Below are positions 34,749 to 42,645 of a DNA stretch of 64,000 nucleotides, one piece after another. The first letter of the stretch is position 1. Each line of letters begins with the position of its first letter. The translations under genes and the position numbers were made by a program. The stretch covers positions 1,922,001 to 1,986,000 of the forward strand of contig NZ_FNSR01000002.1 of the NCBI RefSeq assembly GCF_900104845.1. Reading direction: 5' to 3'. Source of the DNA: Paraburkholderia caballeronis (lineage in GTDB: Bacteria > Pseudomonadota > Gammaproteobacteria > Burkholderiales > Burkholderiaceae). The notes under the pieces were generated by a model. It ran no database searches. It saw nothing but the letters and a program-made list of their open reading frames with translations, and was not told the origin of the DNA.

Positions 34749-36071
34749 TCAGTTGCCGCTCGTCAGCTCGACGCCTTGCGTCTCGCGCAGCGTGAACACG
34801 AGCAGCGCCGCGCACAGATACGCAATCGACGCGACGCAGTAGGTTTTCGTGAAGCCGATCAGCGGGATCAGCACCGGCACCAGCTTGATGCCGCCGATCG
34901 CGCCGACCCGGCCGAAGTTGAAGCAGAAGCCGGCCGCGGTCGAGCGCACGCTGGTCGGAAACAGTTCCGCGTACCACGCGCCGAAGCCGCTGAAATAGCC
35001 GGTGAAGAAGCCGAGCAGCGCGGACAGCGAGCCGATCAGCGCGACGTTGCGGGTCGAGAAGTCGAACTTGCCGTCGGTCAGCGGGATCATCGTCGCGCCG
35101 TACGCGAACAGCGGCACCGCGATCGCGACGCCGACGAAGAAGCCCGCGAACGCGTGGCGGCGGCCGAAGCGCTCGGCGAGCGAGCCGTACGCGAGATAAC
35201 CGAGCGTCGCGCCGATGCCGGTCCACACGAGGAACACCGGCGCCTGGTCGATGCGCACGTGCAGGATGCTTTGCAGGTACGTCGGCGTGAACGTCGTGAT
35301 GATCCAGTAGCCGTACATGCCGAGGATCGAGATCGACAGCGCGAGCAGCGTCGTGCGCAGGAACGGCGGGCGGAAGATTTGCAGCAGGCCCGCGCGCTGC
35401 GCGTTCTGCCGGATGAACGCGCGGTTCGCGAGCCACACCGGCGACTCCTTCACGAACACGAGGATGAAGACCGCGATGCAGTACGCGGGGATCGACGACA
35501 GGATGAACAGGCGCCGCCACGAATCGGGGTTCGCCGCGTCGAGCAGCGTCCACGCGAAGATCGCCGCGAGCAGGCTGCCGCCGGACCAGCCGGTCTGCAT
35601 CACCGCGATCGCCTTCGCGCGGCCGGACGCCGGCCAGAGTTCGCCGACCAGCGCGACCGCCGCCGACCACAGGCCGCCGACGCCGATGCCGACCGCGAAG
35701 CGATAGACGTTCAGTTCCGCGATGCTGCTCGCGAAGCCGCAGAGCAGCGTGCCGGTCGCGTAGATCAGCACGGACATCAGCAGCGTGCGCTTGCGGCCGA
35801 TCCGGTCCGACACGTTGCCGAGAAAGAAGCCGCCGATGCCGGTCGCGAGCAGGAACCACGCGACCGTCGACACGACGTCGGACAGCGTCGCGTTGAACGT
35901 GTGCGCGACCGCGAGGATCACGAAGCCGAAGATCGTCGCGTCGAGCGCGTCGAACAGCCAGGCGCCCCACGAGCCGCCTAGCGTCACGTAACGCCGGGTG
36001 CGCGACGTGTGCGCCGCCGTTTCCGCGGGGCTGGCCGCGCGGGTCTCCACTGTTGTATCGATCGTATTCAT
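34749..36071 (-). CDS. MFS transporter (sugar/organic-acid type)
   Basis: A 440-residue, 12-TM MFS permease. The loop 2-3 signature appears as GNVSDRIGRKRTLL and a second copy as GSLAERFGRRHAF. FDALDATIFGF near residue 41 resembles the sialate/aromatic-acid:proton symporter groups. It is upstream of, and co-oriented with, the maleate-isomerase-like gene, so uptake of a dicarboxylic or aromatic acid is likely. Confidence 0.9.
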   Translation of the reverse strand: MNTIDTTVETRAASPAETAAHTSRTRRYVTLGGSWGAWLFDALDATIFGFVILAVAHTFNATLSDVVSTVAWFLLATGIGGFFLGNVSDRIGRKRTLLMSVLIYATGTLLCGFASSIAELNVYRFAVGIGVGGLWSAAVALVGELWPASGRAKAIAVMQTGWSGGSLLAAIFAWTLLDAANPDSWRRLFILSSIPAYCIAVFILVFVKESPVWLANRAFIRQNAQRAGLLQIFRPPFLRTTLLALSISILGMYGYWIITTFTPTYLQSILHVRIDQAPVFLVWTGIGATLGYLAYGSLAERFGRRHAFAGFFVGVAIAVPLFAYGATMIPLTDGKFDFSTRNVALIGSLSALLGFFTGYFSGFGAWYAELFPTSVRSTAAGFCFNFGRVGAIGGIKLVPVLIPLIGFTKTYCVASIAYLCAALLVFTLRETQGVELTSGN

Positions 36072-36407
36072 CCGTTTTCCGGTTTTCCGTTATGACGCCC
36101 GCGACCGTGACGGCCGCCGTGGCCCGCACGCAGGCGGTAAGCCGAAGTGCGGAGCCGGTTCTGCGTGCGCGTCATGCACACGGCCGTGCATGGCCGTGCC
36201 TGCGCGCGCGGAGCCGGACCGCGCCCCGCCCGAAAATGGGTCGGCTGGAGCGGTATCGTACGAACGGGCGTTTCGGCTGTATATCGACGATTCGCGAGCG
36301 CGTCATCGCGAAATGCGATGGCGGGATCGGCGGGCGGAAGAGCGGGAGGGTTGTGCGGCGGCGGCGATCATGCGATGCCGTTCGGGACGGATCGGTGCTT
36401 CGGACGC
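36072..36407. other. Intergenic stretch upstream of the MFS/isomerase operon
   Basis: About 335 bases between a LysR gene end and the MFS start, both on the minus strand. It contains a near-palindrome CACGGCC-GTGCAT-GGCCGTG (36179-36198) that could be an operator. No coding frame is convincing. Confidence 0.35.
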
Positions 36408-37292
36408 TCAGCGGTGTGCGAGCAGATGCGAGAAGAACAGCCGCGCGACCGGCGACAGCGCGTCCGCGCGGCGCACGCAGATCGCGAGTTCGCGGGTCGC
36501 CCACGGCTCTGCGAGCGTCAGCGTGCGGGTGCCGGGCAGCCGGTAGATGTCCGCGTTGCCGGACGGCAGGATGCCGACGCCCGCGCCCAGCTGCACCATC
36601 CGGCACAACGCGTCGTACGACGACACCTCGACCGGCGCGCGCAGCGACTTGCCGGCCTGGCCGGCGGCGGTCAGCATCTGGAAGCGCAGGTGCGTGCCGG
36701 GGCGCAGCACCACGTGCTCGTGATCGAGCGTGTCGCCGAACGTGACCTCGTCGCGCGACGCGAGCGGATGGTCGAGCGGCACCAGCACCTTCAGCACGTC
36801 GGTGCGGAACGGCTGCACCTCGATGTCCGCGCTGTGCGGCAGCCGCGTGAAGATGCCGATCTCCGCGACGTTCTGCGCGACGCTTTCGGTGATCGCGAGG
36901 CTGTCGCGCTCCAGCAGCGACACGTGCACGTCCGGATGCTGCTCGATGAACGAGCGCACGAGCGGCGGCATGAAGGTGGACGCGGCCGAAATGTTCACGA
37001 GGATCCGCACGTGGCCGCGCCGGCCCGCCGAAAACCCCTTCATCTGCACTTCGATGTTGTTGAGGTCGTCGAGCACGCCGCGCGCGAGCACCGCGAGGTT
37101 CATGCCGGCCGCGGTCGGCGAGATGCCCTTGTTGGTGCGCACCAGCAACTGCGTGCCGAACGCGTCCTCCAGTTCGCTCAGCCGGCGGCTCACGGCCGCC
37201 GCCGCGATGTGCTCGCGCGCGGCCGCGCTCGCGATGGTCCCGTCCTCGACGACGCGCACGAACAGTTTCAGCGTTACGGGATCGAGCTTCAT
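36408..37292 (-). CDS. LysR-family regulator
   Basis: A 294-residue LTTR with HTH at about residues 4-60 (TIASAAAREHIAAAAVSRRLSELE is distributed here) and effector domain (RRGHVRILVNISAASTFMPPL, EVQPFRTDVLKVLVPLDHPLA). The start at ATG 37292 (MKLDPVTLKLF) gives the standard N-terminus. It lies upstream of and co-oriented with the MFS/maleate-isomerase operon and is its likely regulator. Confidence 0.9.
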   Translation of the reverse strand: MKLDPVTLKLFVRVVEDGTIASAAAREHIAAAAVSRRLSELEDAFGTQLLVRTNKGISPTAAGMNLAVLARGVLDDLNNIEVQMKGFSAGRRGHVRILVNISAASTFMPPLVRSFIEQHPDVHVSLLERDSLAITESVAQNVAEIGIFTRLPHSADIEVQPFRTDVLKVLVPLDHPLASRDEVTFGDTLDHEHVVLRPGTHLRFQMLTAAGQAGKSLRAPVEVSSYDALCRMVQLGAGVGILPSGNADIYRLPGTRTLTLAEPWATRELAICVRRADALSPVARLFFSHLLAHR

Positions 37293-37401
37293 CGGCGGGG
37301 GACGGGTGGCGGTAACCTGATCGAAGGCGGGTTGAAGGTGGAACGTCGGCAGGATTATAACCAGCGTGCTCCGAAGCATCGTCCGGCGCGGCAGAGTCCG
37401 C

Positions 37402-37590
37402 TCAACGCGCGTCGAAACACAGGCGGGTCGGCTCGAACCGGTTCGGCGGCAGCGCGTCGCGCGCGAACCATGCCCAGCGTTCGCACCTGTCCGGCTCCGC
37501 GCGGACCGGCGTGCCGTGCGCAACGCCTTCGACGAACAGCGTCACGTGGTAAGGAAACGCTGCGATGCGAACCACCGCGTTATCGATTTC
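37402..37590 (-). pseudogene. NUDIX hydrolase remnant (C-terminal part)
   Basis: The frame contains YHVTLFVEG, then EPDRCERWAWFARDALP, which matches the C-terminal half of NUDIX-type nucleotide pyrophosphatases (HYVT...EPdKCEgWeWFxwdaLP). The NUDIX box and the N-terminal half are absent, and upstream codons do not resemble the family. Treated as a fragment; boundaries approximate. Confidence 0.45.
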
Positions 37591-37762
37591 GTCACGTTGA
37601 TGCCGGTCCGTCATGAACCAGATGACGTCGATGTCATCGCGAAACCAACGAAGGCTGGGGCGAATTCGCGTCGCCGGCCGACACCGTGAAGGGTTCGGTG
37701 CCGCTCGAAACCGTGCTGCGTGGCCGCGTCGAGCGCGCGGGCAGCGCATCAACCGTCGCCGC

Positions 37763-38662
37763 TCACATCGGCGGCGCGCTGAACGGCGGCATCGCCTCCG
37801 CCGCGCGCGACAGGAACAGCTTCAGCACGCCGGACCGGTTCGTGCGGCTGTAGCCGGCGACGAGGTCGATGCCGTCCGCGTCGCCGGCGAGCGGCCGGCT
37901 GACGACCGACGGCGGCAGCAGGTTGTTCGCGTACTCGGGCATCAGCGCGACGCCGCCCGTCGACGCGACGAGCGACATCGCCATCGCGAGATTGTCGACG
38001 CTGTGCGCAGGCTCGATGCGCACGCCGCAGCGGTCCAGATAACGGACGATCACGTCGTGCAGCACGCGCGCCTTGTTCGACGCCATCACGAACGTCTCGC
38101 GTTCGAGATCGGCCGGGTTCACCGCCGGATTCACGGTGAGCCGGTGGTCGCCCGGCATCAGCACCATCAGCTTTTCGTGGTCCACCACGCGATAGTCGAG
38201 GTCGTACCCTGGCTCCGCGCGCAGGAACGCGAGGTCGAGCTTGCCGCGCGCGAGCGCGTCCGCGAGGTCCGGCGAATAACCGCTCGACACGGTCACGTCG
38301 ATGTTCGGCAACTCGTCGCGCAGCACCCTCATCACGCGCGGCAGCCACGTCATCTCCTCGCCGGTCAGGAAGCCGAGCGCGAACACCTGTTTTGCCGGCT
38401 CCGCGGCGCGCCGCGCCGCTTCGGTCGCCGCGTCGACCTGCGCGAGCGCGAGCCGCGCATGGTCGAGGAACGCGCGGCCGGCGGCGGTCAGTTCGACGCC
38501 GCGCGCGCTGCGCACGAACAGTTCTGCGCGCACCTCGTCTTCCAGGTCGCGGATCTGCCGGCTCAGCGACGGCTGCGACGTATGGAGCCGCTGTTCGGCC
38601 GCGACCGTGAGGCTGCCGGTCTCCGCGACCGCCACGAAGTACCGCAGGTGCCGCAATTCCAT
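37763..38662 (-). CDS. LysR-family regulator (HcaR/BenM-like)
   Basis: A 299-residue LTTR starting MELRHLRYFVAVAETGSLT, with HTH LHTSQPSLSRQIRDLE and the effector domain KQVFALGFLTGEEM. The N-terminus is typical of aromatic-acid regulators such as HcaR, CatR and BenM. No catabolic operon adjoins it; on its 5' side the CDI island begins, so its former target may have been lost or displaced. Confidence 0.9.
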   Translation of the reverse strand: MELRHLRYFVAVAETGSLTVAAEQRLHTSQPSLSRQIRDLEDEVRAELFVRSARGVELTAAGRAFLDHARLALAQVDAATEAARRAAEPAKQVFALGFLTGEEMTWLPRVMRVLRDELPNIDVTVSSGYSPDLADALARGKLDLAFLRAEPGYDLDYRVVDHEKLMVLMPGDHRLTVNPAVNPADLERETFVMASNKARVLHDVIVRYLDRCGVRIEPAHSVDNLAMAMSLVASTGGVALMPEYANNLLPPSVVSRPLAGDADGIDLVAGYSRTNRSGVLKLFLSRAAEAMPPFSAPPM

Positions 38663-38745
38663 CGTCGCTCTCCGTTGTTGTCATGCTTTCGAGGCATGGC
38701 GGCCAGCCTACAAAGTCTTTTTCGTTTGCGCAAGCGGCCACCAGA

Positions 38746-39084
38746 TTAGACGCCAACGCAGCAGCGAAGGGCGGGCAGGGCGGGTTCGGCCCGATGGGTT
38801 TCCCCATACTTTTTGTCTATCTCCGTATCTGGTACCTCAACCGCGAACGAGTCGATACGGAAACATGGCATCTCGACGGGCAGGACGGGCCACTCCCCTG
38901 CGACGGGAGCTGCCGAACGCACAACCGGCGCGGCAACCGTCGCCGCGCGTTGCTGCTGGATCTGCTGGTTCTGTTCGGCGTTCGTGCGAGCAACTGCCGC
39001 TACATCGGGGGGGGTGTGCTGCGAATGCGCGAGAGATACTAGGGCTGTGAGCGGCACGGCCGCCAGCCTCTTTCTGATTTTCAT
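38746..39084 (-). pseudogene. Truncated TpsB/CdiB (ShlB-FhaC family) outer-membrane transporter
   Basis: A 112-residue frame starting MKIRKRLAAVPLTALVSLAH (signal peptide). A Gln-rich segment (NAEQNQQIQQQRA) follows, then MPCFRIDSFAVEVPD, which corresponds to the CFxIxxIxl strand opening the first POTRA domain of TpsB proteins. After that the homology stops and the frame ends. Both POTRA domains and the whole beta-barrel (over 400 residues) are missing. By position it would be the cdiB/bcpB of the CDI locus; as encoded it cannot export CdiA. Confidence 0.7.
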
Positions 39085-39148
39085 GGGTGAGCGTGTAGTC
39101 GTAAGAGGGAGCGACTGACAAGTCACTCCTATGTTTTCTAGTAAGCCG

Positions 39149-39583
39149 TTAAATTGAATCGCCTTCGTTTTCGATTGCGCGCAAATCCCTGACCTCCCAA
39201 AACAACGGTAAAGCGCACGAAAACAGTAAAATAAGATAAAAAGGGAACAACAAAGCTAAACCATCGGGGTTACCCGAAAAGACTGCGAGGTACACAGCCA
39301 ACCCGATATAGATGGTTGACAACGCCACAGCGACGATTACGAATCTTCTCCATAGCTGTCCACCATTTAACTGCGGCTGTCCTGCGGCACTTCTATACCC
39401 CTTATACAACTCGAAAAGAAAGACAAAGAGGAACCCAATAGCCACGAACGCAATCTTGCCGGCGATAGCCTTCCAGTTGTTGCCCCGAAACAGGGATACC
39501 GTGACGAGAACAACAGCTATGTGGAAAAAAAGAGGGCTTCTCCTGGAAGCTCCCGAAATCGCACACCTGAACGCCTCGAGCAT
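39149..39583 (-). CDS. Multi-TM membrane protein, candidate CDI immunity protein
   Basis: A 144-residue protein with about four TM segments (FFHIAVVLVTVSLF, IAFVAIGFLFVFLF, FVIVAVALSTIYIGLAVYLAVF, LLFPFYLILLFSCALPLF). Its start codon overlaps the stop of the preceding small membrane gene by one base (TAATG). It lies just downstream of an orphan CdiA-CT whose toxin part is hydrophobic. The local sequence is much more AT-rich than the flanking chromosome. RGNNWKAIAG aligns with RGAGWRPALAG of the preceding protein, suggesting duplication. Function inferred from position. Confidence 0.6.
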   Translation of the reverse strand: MLEAFRCAISGASRRSPLFFHIAVVLVTVSLFRGNNWKAIAGKIAFVAIGFLFVFLFELYKGYRSAAGQPQLNGGQLWRRFVIVAVALSTIYIGLAVYLAVFSGNPDGLALLFPFYLILLFSCALPLFWEVRDLRAIENEGDSI

Positions 39584-39816
39584 TAATTTTCGCCCTCATC
39601 CATCTTGTTACTTTTCCTGATCTGACGAAGCTCCCGTAGCATCGCATAGGTAACCAACACAAAAAGCGAGGCATACATCGGTATTCCGGCTAACGCAGGG
39701 CGCCAACCGGCACCCCGTAGCTCTGATATTGCAACAACAACAGCAACGACGGCAAAGACGGAAATGTATGCCTTTGCGTAACGGGTAATGAACCTACGTC
39801 TCGCCTGAGCTTCCAT
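39583..39816 (-). CDS. Small two-TM protein, candidate CDI immunity protein
   Basis: A 77-residue protein (MEAQARRRFITRYAKAY...) with two TM segments (ISVFAVVAVVVAISEL and PMYASLFVLVTYAML) and a charged C-terminus. The start at ATG 39816 (alternative ATG 39822) overlaps the end of the orphan CdiA-CT frame, an arrangement typical of toxin-immunity pairs. It is directly coupled to the next membrane gene. Protection against the orphan tip is inferred. Confidence 0.6.
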   Translation of the reverse strand: MEAQARRRFITRYAKAYISVFAVVAVVVAISELRGAGWRPALAGIPMYASLFVLVTYAMLRELRQIRKSNKMDEGEN

Positions 39817-41432
39817 AATCATTTGTGTGATTGCGAATTCTGAATGGCTTGCTGAATTGGTCCAGCAGCCCCTGCATAATCTGATTGACAGCATTTCCAA
39901 TTGGCGACGGTAGCACTGCTTTTGCCAATGACTCAGCGCCCGTCGTCGCGGTGGCTACCCCTGCGGTCAGATCAGGATTATTGCCGGTCATGCCCGCGCT
40001 GCCGAATGCCGCGACGCCGTTGACAGCCGCGTTGTAGCCATTAGCGGCGATCTTTCCGGCTGTTCCCATTGTGGCGATTGCTTTGTCTCCTATCGCAAAT
40101 GGGGCACTCAGACCACCAACTATCCCGGCAATGTACGAGTTTGTAAAGTTCGGCGCATCCGGGCTTGCCCCTGTCTTGTAATTAACGTAGCTTCCTGCAT
40201 AGTCGTATACACCAGCAAGCACTGCAGCGGTCACGGCCTCCGATCCGGGCGCCACTACAGCAGCAGCAGGCACCCCGTACATGGCACCCGTCTGCATGTT
40301 GTTCGATGCGATGGTGGCGTTCGCCCCGTCCGCATTGACCGCAGTCATGGCCAGCGAAGGATCGCAGGCCGACAGACCATTACACACCTTCGAGAGGGCG
40401 TTCTTTTTCGGATCTAGCATCTGGTTGTGCAGCTCTACCGACGAACCCGTTGCCGCGCCTGCTGTGCCACCAACAAGCGCACCGCCCACACCCGCTGCCA
40501 CGTTCGCGGCCAAGTTACCCAGCAGGTCCGAGCCTGTTTCCGAAGCTACCCCCTTCGAAATGCTGTCCAACTGGTCCGCCATTTTCGAGGCAAGACCTGC
40601 GCCCACAGCGCCGCCCGCCGCTGTAAAGACACTGCCTCCGCCAAGTCCACCAATAAGCGCGCCGCCCGCTGCCTGCAACAGGGCGCGGCTGTCGCCGCCT
40701 TCATCCCACGCGGCAGCCGTAGCAGCGTCGGTGGCCGTATCGCGCTTGTTGTCGGCATACGCCCCGATACCCTGCGCCACGACTTGGCCCGCCGCCTGCG
40801 CGGCCTGCATCGTATCGGCCTGCTGCGAGAGGATATTGTTCACATCGGGCGTTGCCGACACGGTCCCGTTCGTGTTCGTCGTATCACGGCTCAGGCCCGA
40901 GACGTCCTGCGTCTGCCCGGCCTGGTTCGTGATGTTGATCGAGCCCGCACTGACCGCGCTGCGCGTGGTCGAAGTCTGGTCGCCGTTGTCGTTCTGCGAA
41001 ATCATCGGCGATATGCCCGGGGTGCCGCTAACCGAGCCTGGTCCGAGCGCCTTGCCGGTGTTACCGACGCCTACGCCCGCGCTAATACCATTGCTCGACG
41101 CGCTGTAATGCGACTGGTTCTGGATATCGCTATAGGTCAGCGTACCGGTCGTCAGGCTGTTTTGCGACGGATCGGCGGTACTGGAAATCACCGCGCCGGT
41201 CAGGTTCGTATTGCCCTTGACGTTGACATCGAAGCCGCCGCTGCCAGCATTGATGGCCGCCTGCTCGTTGACCTGCGCGTAGTTACTATCGGCGTGGCCG
41301 TTCTGCGCGCTGAAGCTCGCGCTGCCACCGCCCTGGCTGATACTGAACCCGCCTCCCGCGCTGCTCTGGTGCGCGGTGCTAACCGTCGTGTCCTGGACGC
41401 TCTCGATATTCAGGTTGCCGCCGACTTGTGCG
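39794..41432 (-). pseudogene. Orphan CdiA-CT module 2 (5'-truncated CdiA fragment)
   Basis: An in-frame fragment of a CdiA without start, signal or TPS domain. It begins in the repeat shared with the full-length CdiA (NLNIESVQDTTVS region), runs through the pre-toxin region (GGALIGGLGGGSVFTAAGG) and reaches SSVELHNQ, a variant of the (E/Q)LYN boundary. The tip of about 200 residues then opens LDPKKNALSKVCNGLSACD and continues as an Ala/Gly/Val-rich hydrophobic domain suggestive of a membrane-acting toxin. Two membrane-protein genes follow. It could serve as a reservoir for tip exchange by recombination. Confidence 0.75.
40765..41432 (-). repeat. Direct repeat of the cdiA pre-toxin region, copy 2
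   Basis: About 670 bases nearly identical to 43547-44212, including long runs without mismatch around the region coding for SGTPGISPMISQNDNGDQ. Same orientation. It is the homology through which the orphan tip could replace the main CdiA tip. Boundaries by eye. Confidence 0.85.
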
Positions 41433-41473
41433 CCGCCGTATTGAGGATCAGGTCGCCGCCCGCGGTCAATTCG

Positions 41474-41608
41474 TCATCCTGCAATAACTTTCACAATAAT
41501 TGCGATTGCGATAAGCACAAAAACGACCCCAACAAACATTTTATAAGAGCTCTTTTGCTCGGGCGTCATCTTCTTCCACTCATCGTCTGTCGGACCCGGA
41601 ACGGTCAT
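41474..41608 (-). CDS. 44-residue single-TM protein, candidate immunity to orphan tip 1
   Basis: The frame reads MTVPGPTDDEWKKMTPEQKS, then SYKMFVGVVFVLIAIAIIVKVIAG. A charged N-terminal half is followed by one TM helix. It starts 7 bp after the stop of orphan CdiA-CT 1. Its W-KK-M-T-x-x-Q-K-x-x-Y pattern aligns with Y-EK-L-S-x-x-Q-K-x-x-Y of the 45-residue protein at 42498-42635, which follows the homologous tip of the full-length CdiA. The pairing makes both likely real genes and candidate immunity proteins. Confidence 0.6.
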   Translation of the reverse strand: MTVPGPTDDEWKKMTPEQKSSYKMFVGVVFVLIAIAIIVKVIAG

Positions 41609-41615
41609 AACGTTC

Positions 41616-42191
41616 TCACTTTGAGTTAATAATAGGAGTGGAGTGACTCCAAGGAGTCACTGACACAGAGATCGGGCCAGGGGTTGCCACGCCAACCTCA
41701 AGCGCTGTAGGGCCGCCATAGGCATGAGTGATCGCAACCACCGCATTTGGGCCCACGGGAGTCGGAACTGAAAGCATAAACTGATTTCCATCCCTATTCA
41801 TGAAATTGTTCGTGGCTTGAGCGCCTGACGCACCGAAAATCCAAGCCAACGTAGCTGTAGCGCCGGGAGCAAAAGATGCTGGCCGGAATGACTGACTCAC
41901 GCTATAGGATAAATATGGCGTCCCATCCGCAGTATTCGTAGCTAGGCCGGCTCCAGCTGTCATGGTACTGCCGCCGACCGTAACGTAATCAGGCCCAATT
42001 GCATTGATCGGTGACGCCTGAGCATTTGCGCCAGTCGCATTCATTTGCGCCGTCATCACCGCTTCGTTGCATGGTCCCGTTGCGGTGCAGGAAGATGGCA
42101 CCAGGCTATTCTTGTGGTTCATCTGGTTGTACAACTCTACGCTCGACGCCGTGGCCGCGCCTGACGTGCCGCCCACGAGCGCGCCGCCCAC
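41616..42191 (-). pseudogene. Orphan CdiA-CT module 1 (5'-truncated)
   Basis: A 191-codon frame with no start of its own, entering within GGALVGGTSGAATA and passing SSVELYNQ (the Burkholderia-class boundary motif). It continues into a tip of about 160 residues with CTATGPCNEAV, DYVTVGGS, a hydrophobic FAPGATATLAWIFGASGA segment and ITHAYGGPTALEVGVATPG. The tip is homologous to that of the full-length CdiA (GISHAYGGQTSIEYGVSFP). Its 5' end is cut at 42192 by a SymE-containing segment. Confidence 0.75.
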
Positions 42192-42227
42192 GCGCTGACC
42201 ACAACCAGTTCACTTGGAGAACCGATC

Positions 42228-42451
42228 ATGGCTGATACCAATCTTAATGTATGCGCCGCTCATCCCGCGCGGCGCGTCACCATCCAGCAGTCGTGGCGGT
42301 ACCGGCGCATCAATGCGCGAACCCGCACCGAGCCGCCGCTTTATCCGTGGATCAAGCTCTCGGGCGCTGGCTTGAGCTCGCGGGTTTCGAGGCCGGGCAG
42401 CAGGTGAGGATCGAAGTCCAGCAGGGACGGCTTGTCATCACGCACGAGTGA
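42228..42451 (+). pseudogene. SymE-family toxin gene with a frameshift
   Basis: The ATG at 42228 has GGAG upstream. It encodes MADTNLNVCAAHPARRVTIQ, then PPLYPWIKLSG; the rest of the family signature (RWLELAGFEAGQQVRIEVQQ, then GRLVITHE) follows in a shifted frame, so one base is missing near 42370. SymE proteins are AbrB-fold SOS-induced toxins, normally controlled by antisense SymR RNA. It sits on the opposite strand between two CDI modules. Confidence 0.7.
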
Positions 42452-42461
42452 ACGGCACTGC

Positions 42462-42498
42462 AAGCAACAAACCCAGCTCAAGGCTGGGTTTGTTGCTT
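42462..42498. terminator. Bidirectional rho-independent terminator
   Basis: A 16-bp perfect stem (AAGCAACAAACCCAGC and complement) with a 5-nt loop lies between the convergent SymE remnant (+) and the 45-residue membrane-protein gene (-), touching the latter's stop codon. T-rich arms are present on both strands. Confidence 0.8.
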
Positions 42499-42635
42499 CA
42501 ATGTGCCAGAACGAGTTTATAAATCCAGATGCCGACAATCAGAGTAAATCCAATAACGATGGCAATCCAGTAGATTGTCTTTTGACCTTTACTCAGCTTC
42601 TCGTATTGGCCCGGTTTGAACGATGGTCCAGCCAT
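42498..42635 (-). CDS. 45-residue single-TM protein, candidate CdiI immunity protein
   Basis: The frame reads MAGPSFKPGQYEKLSKGQKT, then IYWIAIVIGFTLIVGIWIYKLVLAH: a short basic N-terminus and one TM helix. It begins 10 bp after the cdiA stop with AGAGGGG as ribosome site and ends at a strong terminator. In CDI loci the gene directly after cdiA is the immunity gene. It is homologous to the 44-residue protein after orphan tip 1. Only membrane location and homology are visible; immunity function is inferred. Confidence 0.65.
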   Translation of the reverse strand: MAGPSFKPGQYEKLSKGQKTIYWIAIVIGFTLIVGIWIYKLVLAH

Positions 42636-42645
42636 ATCGGCCCCT

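Noticed and set aside
34734..35981. A 415-codon plus-strand frame opposite the MFS gene
   Set aside because: Low-complexity Arg/Glu/Asp-rich translation with no domain. The minus-strand frame is a clear 12-TM permease.
41616..42191. GTG at 42191 as a real start of orphan CdiA-CT 1
   Set aside because: The codon corresponds to an internal Val of the GVGGALVGG segment in the full-length CdiA, and the sequence upstream changes abruptly. The frame is a truncated fragment.
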